A stretch of DNA of 20,884 nucleotides, from NCBI GenBank assembly GCA_023386115.1, contig JAEWKL010000311.1:1-20884 (forward strand), given 5' to 3'. Position numbers and translations under genes: made by a program. This stretch comes from Pseudomonadota bacterium. Lineage in GTDB: Bacteria > Pseudomonadota > Alphaproteobacteria > Rhizobiales > Beijerinckiaceae. Shown in pieces: positions 1 through 6,810 of this stretch (position 1 is the first letter of the stretch; each line of letters begins with the position of its first letter). The notes below the pieces were generated by a model. That model saw only the letters and a list, made by a program, of their open reading frames with translations. It ran no database searches and had not been told where the DNA came from.

Positions 1-31
1 GGCAGGCACCGGCCCGCGGGCGTCGCGTTCC

Positions 32-436
32 CTACACCATAAACTCCCGGTCCACCGGCACCTGCATGCCGGTGACGAGCGCGTTGGTGTGGTTCGCCAT
101 GCCGATCACCGCCAGGAGCTCGCCGTACTGCGCCTCGGTCATGCCCTTGGCCCGCGCCGCGGCGGTGTGGGAGTGGATGCAGTAGCTGCAGCCGTTGGCG
201 GTCGAGACCGCGATGTAGATCAGCTCCTTGGTCAGCGGGTCGAGGGCGCCGTCGGCGGCCATCACCTGCTTGAGGTCGGCCCAGGTCCGCTCCAGCACCG
301 CCGGCTGGCCGGCCAGCGCCCGCCAGAAGTTGTTGATGAAGTCCGAGCGGCGCACCGCCCGGATGTCGTCGAACACCGCCTTGACGCGGGGATCGGCATC
401 CGCCTCCGCGTCGCTCCAGAGTCTCACAGTGGCCAT
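32..436 (-). CDS. AhpD-like carboxymuconolactone decarboxylase family protein
   Basis: A 134-residue all-helical protein of the carboxymuconolactone decarboxylase/AhpD superfamily. The redox motif is clear: Cys83-Ser-Tyr-Cys86 followed by His90, within a segment reading NGCSYCIHSH. This is the thiol/proton-relay arrangement known from AhpD-type alkylhydroperoxidases and not the cysteine-free decarboxylase type. The upstream stretch TKELIYIAVSTANG is the usual helix before the CxxC in this family. Length is normal for a single-domain member. The ATG at 436 is preceded on the minus strand by a perfect AGGAGG about 7 nt away, which fixes the start. It lies downstream of the cyclic-amidohydrolase gene on the same strand, but a 161-nt spacer containing a strong hairpin separates them, so co-transcription is doubtful. 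Family assignment is secure. The physiological substrate (peroxide, or a ring-cleavage lactone) cannot be told from sequence. Confidence 0.9.
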   Translation of the reverse strand: MATVRLWSDAEADADPRVKAVFDDIRAVRRSDFINNFWRALAGQPAVLERTWADLKQVMAADGALDPLTKELIYIAVSTANGCSYCIHSHTAAARAKGMTEAQYGELLAVIGMANHTNALVTGMQVPVDREFMV

Positions 437-496
437 GCCCGTCCTCCTGATGGAGCGCAGGGTCCGTCAGACGGTGCCCGGCGTCGAGGGCGTCAT

Positions 497-600
497 CCGG
501 TTTCCGATCGATCGCTTCGCAAGGCGGAAGCCGGCTTCGCTCACGCGCCGCGCGGGCTCCTGATCCGTTGTCCGGAAGGCAGCTTCCGGACGACGGATCA
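497..600. repeat. Palindrome-rich intergenic element, possible dispersed repeat
   Basis: The spacer between the AhpD-like gene and the amidohydrolase gene holds a perfect 12-bp palindrome (GAAGCCGGCTTC, 527-538) followed by the long hairpin at 561-600. The two palindromes share the GAAG/CTTC plus CCGG theme. The layout resembles extragenic palindromic repeats common in GC-rich alphaproteobacteria. That it is dispersed through the genome is inference: only one copy is visible here. Confidence 0.35.
561..600 (-). terminator. Long hairpin at the 3' end of the amidohydrolase gene
   Basis: Bases 561-578 pair with 583-600: 18 base pairs with one T/G mismatch (569/592) around a 4-nt loop. The outermost bases include the TGA stop codon of the amidohydrolase (598-600). 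No T-run follows on either strand, so this may act as an RNA-stabilising or factor-assisted terminator, or be part of a repeat element. Confidence 0.5.
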
Positions 601-2097
601 GCGCCTCACCGCCGCGGCATCGAAGCCGTCCGGCACCCGGCCCGAGGGCGTGGCAAGCGCGTAGGGCCCGCGGGGCAGGAACCGGCCGGATCCGGGCTCG
701 GCCAAGACCTGGCCGTCGCGCACCGCGATCTCGCCGCGCCGGATCGTCATGGTCGGCAGGCCCTTGAGGCGCCTCCCCTCCCAGGGCGTGTAGTCGATGG
801 CGTGGTGGAGGTCGGCATTGGCGAGGACCCGCTCGGCGTCGGGGTTCCACAGCACCAGGTCGGCATCGGCGCCGGGCGCCAGGGTGCCCTTGCGGCCGGC
901 AAGACCGAACAGGCGAGCGGCGTTGGTCGAGGTCAGGCGCACGAAGGTCGGCAGGTCGATGCGGCCGGCCGAGACGCCCTCGGAGAACAGCACCGGCAGC
1001 CGGGTCTCGATGCCCGGCACGCCGTTCGGGATCGCGTTGAAGGCGGGCATCCCGTCGGGTCGGGCCCCTGCCCCGCCCTGGCCGTAGCCGCTGCTGCCGG
1101 GATCGCGCTTGGCGGTCGCGAAGGAGAAGCCGCAATGGTCGGAGGAGACGACGTCGAGCGTGCCCTCGCGGATACGGGCCCAGATCCGCTCCGATTCGCC
1201 GGGTGCCCGCAGGGCGGGCGAGCACACCACCTTGGCGCCCTCGAAATCCGGCTTGGCGAGGTCGTCGGTCGAGAGGGTCAGGTATTGCGGGCAGGTCTCG
1301 CCCCAGACCTTCACGCCCCGGGCACGAGCCCGGGCGATCTCTTCCGCCGCCTCGTCGCAGGAGACGTGGAAGACCTGGATCGGCTGGTCGACGAGCTCGG
1401 CGAGCGCGATGGCCCGGTGCGTCGCCTCGCGCTCGACCACCGGCGGGCGGGCCCAGGCGTGCTGGAGCGGGCCGGTGAGGCCAGCCTCCAGGAGGGCGCG
1501 GATGCGCCAGCCGATGGCGTCGTAATTCTCGCAATGCACCGTCACGAAGGCGCCGAGGCGCCGCGCGGTCGCCAGCACCTCCAGGAACTGCCCGTCGGTG
1601 AGGCGCAAGGGATCGTAGGTGAGGAAGACCTTGAGGCTGCGGATGCCGCGGGCGACGAGGGCCGGCACCTCCCGCTCCAGCACGTCGGGCGTCGGGTCGG
1701 TGATGATCTGGTGGAAGCTGTAATCGGCGCGCGAGGCCCGGGCGCGAGCCTCGTAACCGGTCGCCGTCGCGGCGATCGGGTGCCCCTTCCATTGCGGCAC
1801 GAAGCAGATGAACGAGGTGGTGCCGCCGGCGAGCGCCGCGGCCGAGCCGCTGGCAAAGCTCTCCTCCTGCACGCCGCCGCCCTCGGAGGGCTCCTCGATG
1901 TGGCAATGCGGGTCGAGGCCGCCGGGCGTGACGACGAGGCCCTTGGCGTCGATCTCCTCGCGGCCGCGCCGCAGGTCCCGGCCGATGGCCGCGATCACCC
2001 CGTCGCGCACGCCGAGATCGCCCTCGAAGACCTCGGCCGGGCCGGCGAGCGTGGCTCCGCGCACCACCAGGTCGTAGTCGAAATCGTGGCTCGGCAT
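598..2097 (-). CDS. Hydantoinase/dihydropyrimidinase-type cyclic amidohydrolase
   Basis: A 499-residue metal-dependent amidohydrolase predicted to open cyclic diamides (hydantoins or dihydropyrimidines) at a binuclear metal centre in the cytoplasm. All metal ligands of the family are visible: His64-x-His66 in TPGGLDPHCH, the lysine that becomes carboxylated (Lys156 in SLKVFLTYDP), His188 (TVHCEN), His244 (QVFHVS) and Asp320 (SSDHCGF). Length matches D-hydantoinases (460-500). The frame stays open far upstream, but ATG at 2097 is chosen because GGGAGGAG lies directly before it and the homology-like sequence begins there (DYDLVVRGATLAG). A TTGACA/17/CTACAC promoter sits just upstream. No carbamoylase, racemase or uracil/hydantoin permease gene is adjacent, so the true substrate is open. 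An allantoinase or dihydroorotase relative is less likely given the length and the SLKVF and SSDHC contexts. Confidence 0.88.
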   Translation of the reverse strand: MPSHDFDYDLVVRGATLAGPAEVFEGDLGVRDGVIAAIGRDLRRGREEIDAKGLVVTPGGLDPHCHIEEPSEGGGVQEESFASGSAAALAGGTTSFICFVPQWKGHPIAATATGYEARARASRADYSFHQIITDPTPDVLEREVPALVARGIRSLKVFLTYDPLRLTDGQFLEVLATARRLGAFVTVHCENYDAIGWRIRALLEAGLTGPLQHAWARPPVVEREATHRAIALAELVDQPIQVFHVSCDEAAEEIARARARGVKVWGETCPQYLTLSTDDLAKPDFEGAKVVCSPALRAPGESERIWARIREGTLDVVSSDHCGFSFATAKRDPGSSGYGQGGAGARPDGMPAFNAIPNGVPGIETRLPVLFSEGVSAGRIDLPTFVRLTSTNAARLFGLAGRKGTLAPGADADLVLWNPDAERVLANADLHHAIDYTPWEGRRLKGLPTMTIRRGEIAVRDGQVLAEPGSGRFLPRGPYALATPSGRVPDGFDAAAVRR

Positions 2098-2122
2098 CGC
2101 GGCTCCTCCCTCGTTGCGAGGG

Positions 2123-2151
2123 GTGTAGGAACCGCCCGGGAACGGTGTCAA
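2123..2151 (-). promoter_or_regulatory. Candidate sigma-70 promoter for the amidohydrolase gene
   Basis: On the minus strand, a perfect TTGACA (2151-2146) is followed after exactly 17 nt by CTACAC (2128-2123), a reasonable alphaproteobacterial -10. The predicted transcript start lies about 20 nt before the ATG at 2097, leaving a short leader that contains the GGGAGGAG ribosome binding site. Confidence 0.45.
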
Positions 2152-2266
2152 TTCCGGCACCAGGGGCGATCGGCCCGGGTGCCGGGAGGTTGGGCAGGCG
2201 GCCCGCAATTCGGGCGCCGGCCCCGGCCTCGTGCCCGCGTCGGCGGCACATGACCTAACGACCGGT

Positions 2267-2295
2267 TTGACAAGATTTCCGGGCCGGCGGACAAA
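2267..2295 (+). promoter_or_regulatory. Weak candidate promoter for the MBL-fold gene
   Basis: TTGACA at 2267-2272 faces the MBL-fold gene. The best -10 position (17-nt spacer) reads GACAAA, which is poor. It is recorded because the -35 is perfect and correctly oriented in a divergent spacer. Confidence 0.25.
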
Positions 2296-2396
2296 GACGG
2301 CACCGCAGAGGTTTCCGGCCGCGCTCGTGCCGGGGGACGTCCCGCGATCGAGCGCGTGCACAAGGTCGCCCGTGGTCCAGCGTGGAGGAACCCCAG

Positions 2397-3380
2397 ATGA
2401 CGATTCGGTTGGATGGCCTGAGCCGGCGCGGCCTGATGCTCGGCGCGGCGGCCGCCGCGGCGACGGCCGGGCTGCCGGGAGCAGCGGGCGCCAAGGCGCC
2501 GATGCTGCGCAGCCAGAGCCCCTATTTCTACCGCTTCACCCTCGGTGACGCCGAGGCGACGATGGTCTCCGACGGCACGCTGCCGCTCGGCGACCCCCAT
2601 ACCAACTTCCTCGGCCTCAGCCCGGCCGAGATGGATGCGCAGCTCAACAGCAACTTCCTGCCGCTCTCGAACGCGGTGCTGGAGCAGAACATCCTGATCC
2701 TCAACACCGGCAGCAAGCTGGTTCTGTTCGATACCGGCATGGGCTCGCTCAAGCTGTTCGGGCCGACCACCGGCAAGCTCCTGACCACGATGCGCCAGGC
2801 CGGCATCGACCCGAAGGACATCGACGCCGTGGTGATGAGCCACGCCCATGTCGACCATTGCGGCGGCTGCGTCGGCGACGACGGCACGCCGCACTTCCCC
2901 AACGCCCAGTTCTACATCTCCCAGGCCGATTTCGATTACTGGACCGATCCGGCCAAGGTGCCGGCCCAGTTCAGCGCCTTCCTCGATACGGCGCGCAAGA
3001 ACCTGCTGCCGATCCGCGACCGGCTGGTCTTCGTCAAGGACGGCCAGGAATTCCTGCCCGGCATCCAGGCCCTGGCGGCGCCGGGCCACAGCATCGGCCA
3101 TACGATGTTCATGATCACCTCGGGCAAGGACAGCCTCTGCTACCTCGGCGACCTGACGCACCACCCGGTGCTGCTGATGGAGAAGCCGCTGACCGAGTTC
3201 GCCTATGACACCGATCCGAAGCAATCGGCCCAGACCCGGCTCCGGATGCTGACGATGCTGGCGAAGAACCGGATCCCGGTGCTCGCCTACCACTTCGCCT
3301 GGCCGGGCATCGGCCACGTCGCGGAGAACGGGCAGGGTGGGTTCCGGTACTATCCGCAGGCCATGAAGATGGAGCTGTAG
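2397..3380 (+). CDS. Tat-exported metallo-beta-lactamase-fold hydrolase
   Basis: A 327-residue MBL-fold enzyme with an N-terminal twin-arginine signal (SRRGLML at residues 9-15, then an alanine-rich hydrophobic stretch ending near GAAGAKA), so it probably acts in the periplasm after folding. The metal site is complete: His149-x-His151-x-Asp153-His154 (SHAHVDH), His231 (PGHSIGH), Asp252 (LGDLTHH) and His299 (LAYHFAWPG). This ligand set and the spacing fit the lactonase/hydrolase branch of the fold more than class B beta-lactamases, but the substrate is unknown. ATG at 2397 is preferred over an in-frame GTG at 2382, because the GGAGG at 2384-2388 is correctly spaced for the ATG and would overlap the GTG. 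The gene stands alone: it is divergent from the amidohydrolase and closed by a hairpin 7 nt after its stop. Confidence 0.9.
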   Translation: MTIRLDGLSRRGLMLGAAAAAATAGLPGAAGAKAPMLRSQSPYFYRFTLGDAEATMVSDGTLPLGDPHTNFLGLSPAEMDAQLNSNFLPLSNAVLEQNILILNTGSKLVLFDTGMGSLKLFGPTTGKLLTTMRQAGIDPKDIDAVVMSHAHVDHCGGCVGDDGTPHFPNAQFYISQADFDYWTDPAKVPAQFSAFLDTARKNLLPIRDRLVFVKDGQEFLPGIQALAAPGHSIGHTMFMITSGKDSLCYLGDLTHHPVLLMEKPLTEFAYDTDPKQSAQTRLRMLTMLAKNRIPVLAYHFAWPGIGHVAENGQGGFRYYPQAMKMEL

Positions 3381-3386
3381 GAGTCG

Positions 3387-3414
3387 GGGCCGGCGCGGTG
3401 GAGTGCGCCGGCCC
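3387..3414 (+). terminator. Hairpin terminator after the MBL-fold gene
   Basis: A perfect 10-bp GC stem (GGGCCGGCGC at 3387-3396 with GCGCCGGCCC at 3405-3414) closes an 8-nt loop, 7 nt after the stop codon. No T-tract follows, as is common in very GC-rich genomes. Confidence 0.55.
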
Positions 3415-3670
3415 ATCCCTGCGACAGGGAAGCCGTGACGAAGCCCGCGCTTCCGGTTCGGTCGGCGATCCAGACCGCGCGGATGGAGGGAGCGCGCCTG
3501 TCCGGCGTCCGGCTCGGCCCCTCGTCGATGTGCGTCATGCCATGGACGGAGGGCGCAGACCGGCGCTGGCGGAATGGCGGCGCCTCGGCCAGCACCTCCG
3601 GGGCTGCAGGCGAGAAGCCGAAGCGCAGGAAGAAGCTGGCCTCGGACGCCCCTCAGTCCGATCGATCCCG
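3415..3670. other. Gene-free stretch
   Basis: I find no coding region with a convincing start, ribosome binding site or recognisable family here. A short minus-strand frame around 3500-3655 begins SEASFFLRFGF, which faintly resembles the C-terminal part of a GNAT acetyltransferase. It has no start and is only a possible relic. Confidence 0.4.
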
Positions 3671-4383
3671 TCAGCGCGCCCAGACCATCCCGGCACGGCG
3701 CGGGTCGTCGAAGACCTCGCACGCGAAGCCGAGCCTCAGAAGCGGGAACTGCCGGATCGCGCGGAGGCCGCCGGTCCGGGATGGATGCGCCAGGTCTGCC
3801 GGTCGACGATGCGGTTCCTCGCGAAAGCTCGGCAGCTCAGGAGCGCGAGGTTGGCACCCTGGCTGGGATCGCACACCGAGGCGTAGCGGATCACCATCAC
3901 GCCGTCGGCCCGCGCGGCATCCGCGAGCGCCTGACACAGGCCATCATTGGTCGGGTGGCGCCACGTCTCCGCCTGTTCCAGATATCGCGAGGTGGTGAGG
4001 TCGATACCCCGGTCGGTCGCGAACCGGGCCGAGAAGGCGCTGTACTCGGCCGGGTTCTCGGGCCAGGGCGTCCCGGGTGATTCGGCGATGAACAGCAGGC
4101 GATGGAACGCCGCCTCGGCGACGGCGGTCTCGACGGCCTCCGCCTGGTTGGCGCTCCGGAAGCGCGAGCCGTGCGGGTAGGGCCGGTAGCGGAACGGCGC
4201 CGACAGGAGATAGTCGAGCGATCGGCATTCCGCCGGCATCGGCGGCATCGACGCCTCGATCAGATCTTCGAGGATCTGCGGCTCGTCGAGCGTGCCCGTC
4301 AGCGTCATCGTCGCGACGAGGGGCTGCGCCTCGACGAGGCGCCAGCAGGTGCCCGCCAGCGCCCGTATCCCGCATGACGGCAT
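3671..4383 (-). pseudogene. Frameshifted RES-domain toxin (NAD+-degrading family)
   Basis: This reads as a RES-family toxin, the partner of Xre/MbcA/ParS antitoxins. Family members degrade NAD+. Recognisable blocks are AGTCWRLVEAQ, LDEPQILEDLIEA, CRSLDYLLSAPFRYRP, GSRFR, FHRLLFIAESPGTPWPENP, IRYASVCDPSQGANLALLSC and RQTWRIHPGP. Two defects are visible. Near 3772 the frame ends prematurely in SARSGSSRF, while the proper C-terminus (GLRAIRQFPLLRLGF, continuing to a stop at 3671) lies in another frame; one missing base restores it. Between GSRFR and ETAVAEAAFHR, about eight or nine residues usual in the family, including the GV(F/Y)Y tyrosine, are absent (about 4140-4160). An apparent ATG at 4383 overlaps the antitoxin reading frame. 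The family is clear. Inactivity is an inference, and the single-base change could be a sequencing error. Confidence 0.75.
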
Positions 4384-4758
4384 GCCGGGCGTCCAGGTCG
4401 AGGACGGTGCTGACCAGACCCTCGACGGTCTGGATCAGGTCCAGGGGAACGGCATGGAGGGCCATGTTCTCGCCCCTGAGCCACGCCGCCGCCACGGCCG
4501 GATCGCCGCCGGTGACCGCGTCGAGCGAGCGGTAGAGGCGGATCAGCATCACGGCAAGCTCGAACGACTTGGCCTGCCGATCCAACACGAACACGCCCCG
4601 CGTCAGGCGCGAGACCGAGGCCTCGGACAGCCCGAGGATGCCGGCGTGCGCCGGTTGCCGAAGCCGAGAGCGGCAGCGGCCCGCACGACCGCCTTGCCGA
4701 CAGTCTGCGCCTCGCGCTGCGCCCGGTCAGGCTGGGTGACGGACTTGAGCACCGTCAT
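4384..4758 (-). pseudogene. Frameshifted Xre/MbcA/ParS-type antitoxin of the RES toxin
   Basis: ATG at 4758, preceded by AGGAAAG, begins MTVLKSVTQPDRAQ and runs through KAVVRAAAALG. The frame then breaks near 4664, and the natural continuation (LRQPAHAGILGLSEASVSRL) is in the next frame. One lost base in a CC run accounts for this. The C-terminal part, TGGDPAVAAAWLRGENMALH followed by DLIQTVEGLVSTVLDLDARHA, is the DUF2384-like toxin-binding domain that ends antitoxins of RES toxins. ILGLSEASVSRLTRG is the recognition part of the Xre helix-turn-helix. The frame then runs without a stop into the toxin gene, so the normal stop or restart junction also seems lost and the exact 3' end cannot be fixed. 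As read, the product stops after about 51 residues. The pair is closely linked, as usual for this module. Confidence 0.75.
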
Positions 4759-4788
4759 GTCTTCTTTCCTAAGAAATTATAAGACATG
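4756..4788 (-). promoter_or_regulatory. Promoter and likely autoregulatory operator of the antitoxin-toxin pair
   Basis: An AT-rich island in GC-rich DNA. On the minus strand, TATAAT (4781-4776) is a perfect -10. Inverted 8-bp arms CATGTCTT (4756-4763) and AAGACATG (4781-4788), separated by 17 nt, bracket it, and the proximal arm includes the antitoxin start codon. Such a layout fits autorepression by an Xre-type antitoxin. I see no good -35. Confidence 0.5.
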
Positions 4789-4790
4789 AA

Positions 4791-4806
4791 CCTTTCAGAG
4801 GAAAGG
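4791..4806 (-). terminator. Small hairpin after the aldolase operon
   Basis: CCTTTC (4791-4796) pairs with GAAAGG (4801-4806) around a 4-nt loop, 5 nt beyond the aldolase stop. On the minus strand the sequence that follows is T-rich. The stem is short, so this is a modest call. It separates the aldolase operon from the toxin-antitoxin promoter. Confidence 0.4.
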
Positions 4807-4811
4807 GTAAC

Positions 4812-5465
4812 TCACCCCGCTTTCGGCCGCGGCCCGTAGGACTTGAACCGCTCCATCGCCTCCGCCACCTCGGCCTCGCTCAAGATGTGCGGCCGGCCGA
4901 CCTGGAGCGCCACGGCGTATTGCCGGCACAGGGTCTCGAGCTCGACCGCCAGCCGCAGGGCCTTCGCCAGATTCGGCCCGGTGGCGATCATGCCGTGGTT
5001 GGCGAGCAGGCAGCAGGTGCGGTCCTGGAGCGCCTCGAGCGCCCGCTGCGACAGCTCCTCGGTGCCGAACAGCGCATAGCCGCCGCAGCGCACGGTCGGC
5101 CCGCCGGCCGCCGCGATCATGTAATGCGCCGCCGGGATGTCCTTGCGGCACATCGCGAAGGCGGTGCAGTAGGTCGGATGGGCGTGGACGATCGCCGAGA
5201 CGTCGGGGCGAGCCCGCAGGATGTCGCGGTGGAAGCGCCACTCGGAGGAGGGCGACAGGGGGTGGTCGGTCCGGCCGTCCATCGTCATCGGGACGATGTC
5301 GGCCGGGGTCATCTCCTCGTAGGGGAGCCCCGAGGGGGTGATGAGCAGCCCGTCGCCGAACCGCGCCGAGACGTTGCCGGCAGTGCCCTGGTTCAGGCCC
5401 TGCTCGGCCATGCTGCGGCAGGTCGCGACGATCGCCGCACGCAAGCTCGCCTCGGTCTCAGCCAT
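4812..5465 (-). CDS. Class II aldolase (fuculose-phosphate aldolase-like)
   Basis: A 217-residue zinc aldolase of the class II aldolase/adducin family, similar in length to L-fuculose-1-phosphate aldolase. The zinc and catalytic residues are all present: Glu75 (SSEWRFH), His94-x-His96 (VHAHPTY) and His157 (LLANHG). They lie two positions later than Glu73, His92, His94 and His155 in the E. coli enzyme, so the fold is well conserved. The phosphate-binding loop GTAGNVSARFG (28-38) and TPSGLPYEEM are also typical. It is expected to cleave or form a short sugar- or sugar-acid-phosphate in the cytoplasm. It is the last gene of a four-gene unit: its ATG overlaps the transporter stop by 8 nt (ATGGCTGA), implying translational coupling. 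No kinase or isomerase that would supply a phosphorylated sugar lies nearby, so the substrate is open. Confidence 0.9.
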   Translation of the reverse strand: MAETEASLRAAIVATCRSMAEQGLNQGTAGNVSARFGDGLLITPSGLPYEEMTPADIVPMTMDGRTDHPLSPSSEWRFHRDILRARPDVSAIVHAHPTYCTAFAMCRKDIPAAHYMIAAAGGPTVRCGGYALFGTEELSQRALEALQDRTCCLLANHGMIATGPNLAKALRLAVELETLCRQYAVALQVGRPHILSEAEVAEAMERFKSYGPRPKAG

Positions 5466-6810
5466 GCCCCGCCTCCGCCGGTGTCTCCACCCGTTCCTTC
5501 GCCATAGCCTCCTGCCGGCGCCCGAGCCAGAGGCCGTTGACGAGCCAGGCGAGGGACAGCGGCACCGCCAGGACCGACAGGGCGGTGGCGCTCATCCCCA
5601 GCCACCCCACGAGGCCGTAGGACCAGGCGCCAACCTGGTCGCCGAGGCGGTACACCACCGTATCGATGAAGGCCTTGGCCTTGTAGCGGTCCTCCCGCGG
5701 CAGCACGGTGAACAGCACCTCGCGCACCGGCCTGGCGATGGCGAAGTTGCCGGCCCGGCGCAGCACGCCGAACACCACCACGCTGGCGATGGTGGGCGCC
5801 ACCGCGAGGAGCCCGAAGCCGAGCGCGCTGACGAGCGGCAGGATCGCCAGGGTGAGCCCGACGCCGAGCCGGCGCACGATCCGCCCGGTGAGGAAGAGCT
5901 GGATGCCCAGCGTCAGCACGTTCACCGCGAGGTCGACGCTGGCGAAGAACGCCGTCTGCGAACCGCGGTCGGGGAAGCTGCGCTTCGCGATGCCCGCCTG
6001 CTCGAAATACAGGAAGGTCGAGGTGATCGAGAACAGGAGCAGGAACAGGCAGATGCCGAGCAGGTAGGGCGAGGCGAGGACCCGGCTGATGCCGGCGAAC
6101 GGGCTGCCGCCGATCGCCTGCGCGGCCGCCCCCGACTCGCGCGACAGGGCATCGGAGATCCGGGAAAGGCCCCGCATGCTGATGACGGCGACTTCGAGCA
6201 AGGCCGCGGCGGCGAGGAGCAGGAACGGGGTGGGCACGTCGCGGGCCAGCACTGCCGTGACGGCCGAGCCGGTGATGGCGCCGAGCGTCGCCCCCGCCGC
6301 GATGAAGCCGAAGAGCCGCTTGCCCTGCTCGGTGTCGAACACGTCGACGATGGTGGCCCAGAAGATCGAGACCACGAACAGGTTGAAGATCGACAGCCAG
6401 ACGAAGAACACCCGGCCGATCCACACCGCCTCCTCGGGCCCGCTGCGGAACAGGACGACGGCGAAGACCAGGATGTTGGCGGCGAAGAAGCGGTAGGTGA
6501 TCGGGATGAAGCGGGCGCGCGGCAGCTTGCGGACCAGCCAGCCGAACGGCACGTTGAGCACCAGCATGCCGACGAGCGTGGCGGTGAACAGCCAGGGCAG
6601 GTTCTCGAGCCCGCCGGCCAGCCCCATCTGGTCGCGGATCGGCCGCATCACGTAGTAGGACGAGAGCAGCGCGAAGATGTAGAGCCAGGCCCAGCCCAGC
6701 GCCGGCACCTCCTCCGGCCGCACGTCGGTGAGGCGCCGGAGCCAGGCCGGCACCTTGAGGCCGGCGCGCGCCGCCTCCGCGGCCGGGGCGGCATCGGGGG
6801 ATGCGCTCAT
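5458..6810 (-). CDS. Npt/TLC-like nucleotide-transporter-family membrane protein
   Basis: A 450-residue polytopic membrane protein with roughly 11-12 hydrophobic segments. Near the first segment it carries SYYVMRPIRDQMG (51-63), a motif I associate with the ATP/ADP antiporter (TLC/Npt) branch of MFS-like carriers, in which YY.(L/M)RP(I/V)RD is typical. The family is known for nucleotide exchange in intracellular bacteria. Free-living homologues exist whose substrates are largely unknown, so ATP/ADP exchange should not be assumed. The ATG at 6810 overlaps the stop of the upstream oxidoreductase by 4 nt (ATGA), and the 3' end overlaps the aldolase start. The protein is the only transporter in this operon and lies between two exported NAD(P)-type enzymes and a cytoplasmic aldolase. 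A general MFS efflux protein is the main alternative. Confidence 0.75.
   Translation of the reverse strand: MSASPDAAPAAEAARAGLKVPAWLRRLTDVRPEEVPALGWAWLYIFALLSSYYVMRPIRDQMGLAGGLENLPWLFTATLVGMLVLNVPFGWLVRKLPRARFIPITYRFFAANILVFAVVLFRSGPEEAVWIGRVFFVWLSIFNLFVVSIFWATIVDVFDTEQGKRLFGFIAAGATLGAITGSAVTAVLARDVPTPFLLLAAAALLEVAVISMRGLSRISDALSRESGAAAQAIGGSPFAGISRVLASPYLLGICLFLLLFSITSTFLYFEQAGIAKRSFPDRGSQTAFFASVDLAVNVLTLGIQLFLTGRIVRRLGVGLTLAILPLVSALGFGLLAVAPTIASVVVFGVLRRAGNFAIARPVREVLFTVLPREDRYKAKAFIDTVVYRLGDQVGAWSYGLVGWLGMSATALSVLAVPLSLAWLVNGLWLGRRQEAMAKERVETPAEAGHG

Noticed and set aside
568..2253. A long plus-strand frame opposite the amidohydrolase
   Set aside because: The opposite strand shows every metal ligand of the amidohydrolase family. 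The plus-strand product is low-complexity Arg/Gly/Ala/Val without family motifs, typical of GC-rich antisense frames.
2098..2361. N-terminal extension of the amidohydrolase to an upstream start
   Set aside because: The added 88 residues are Arg/Pro/Gly-rich without similarity, and they would include the promoter and the GGGAGGAG ribosome site of the ATG at 2097.
3500..3655. Possible acetyltransferase (GNAT) remnant on the minus strand
   Set aside because: Only a short resemblance (FFLRFGF) is visible, with no start, no acetyl-CoA loop and no supporting context.
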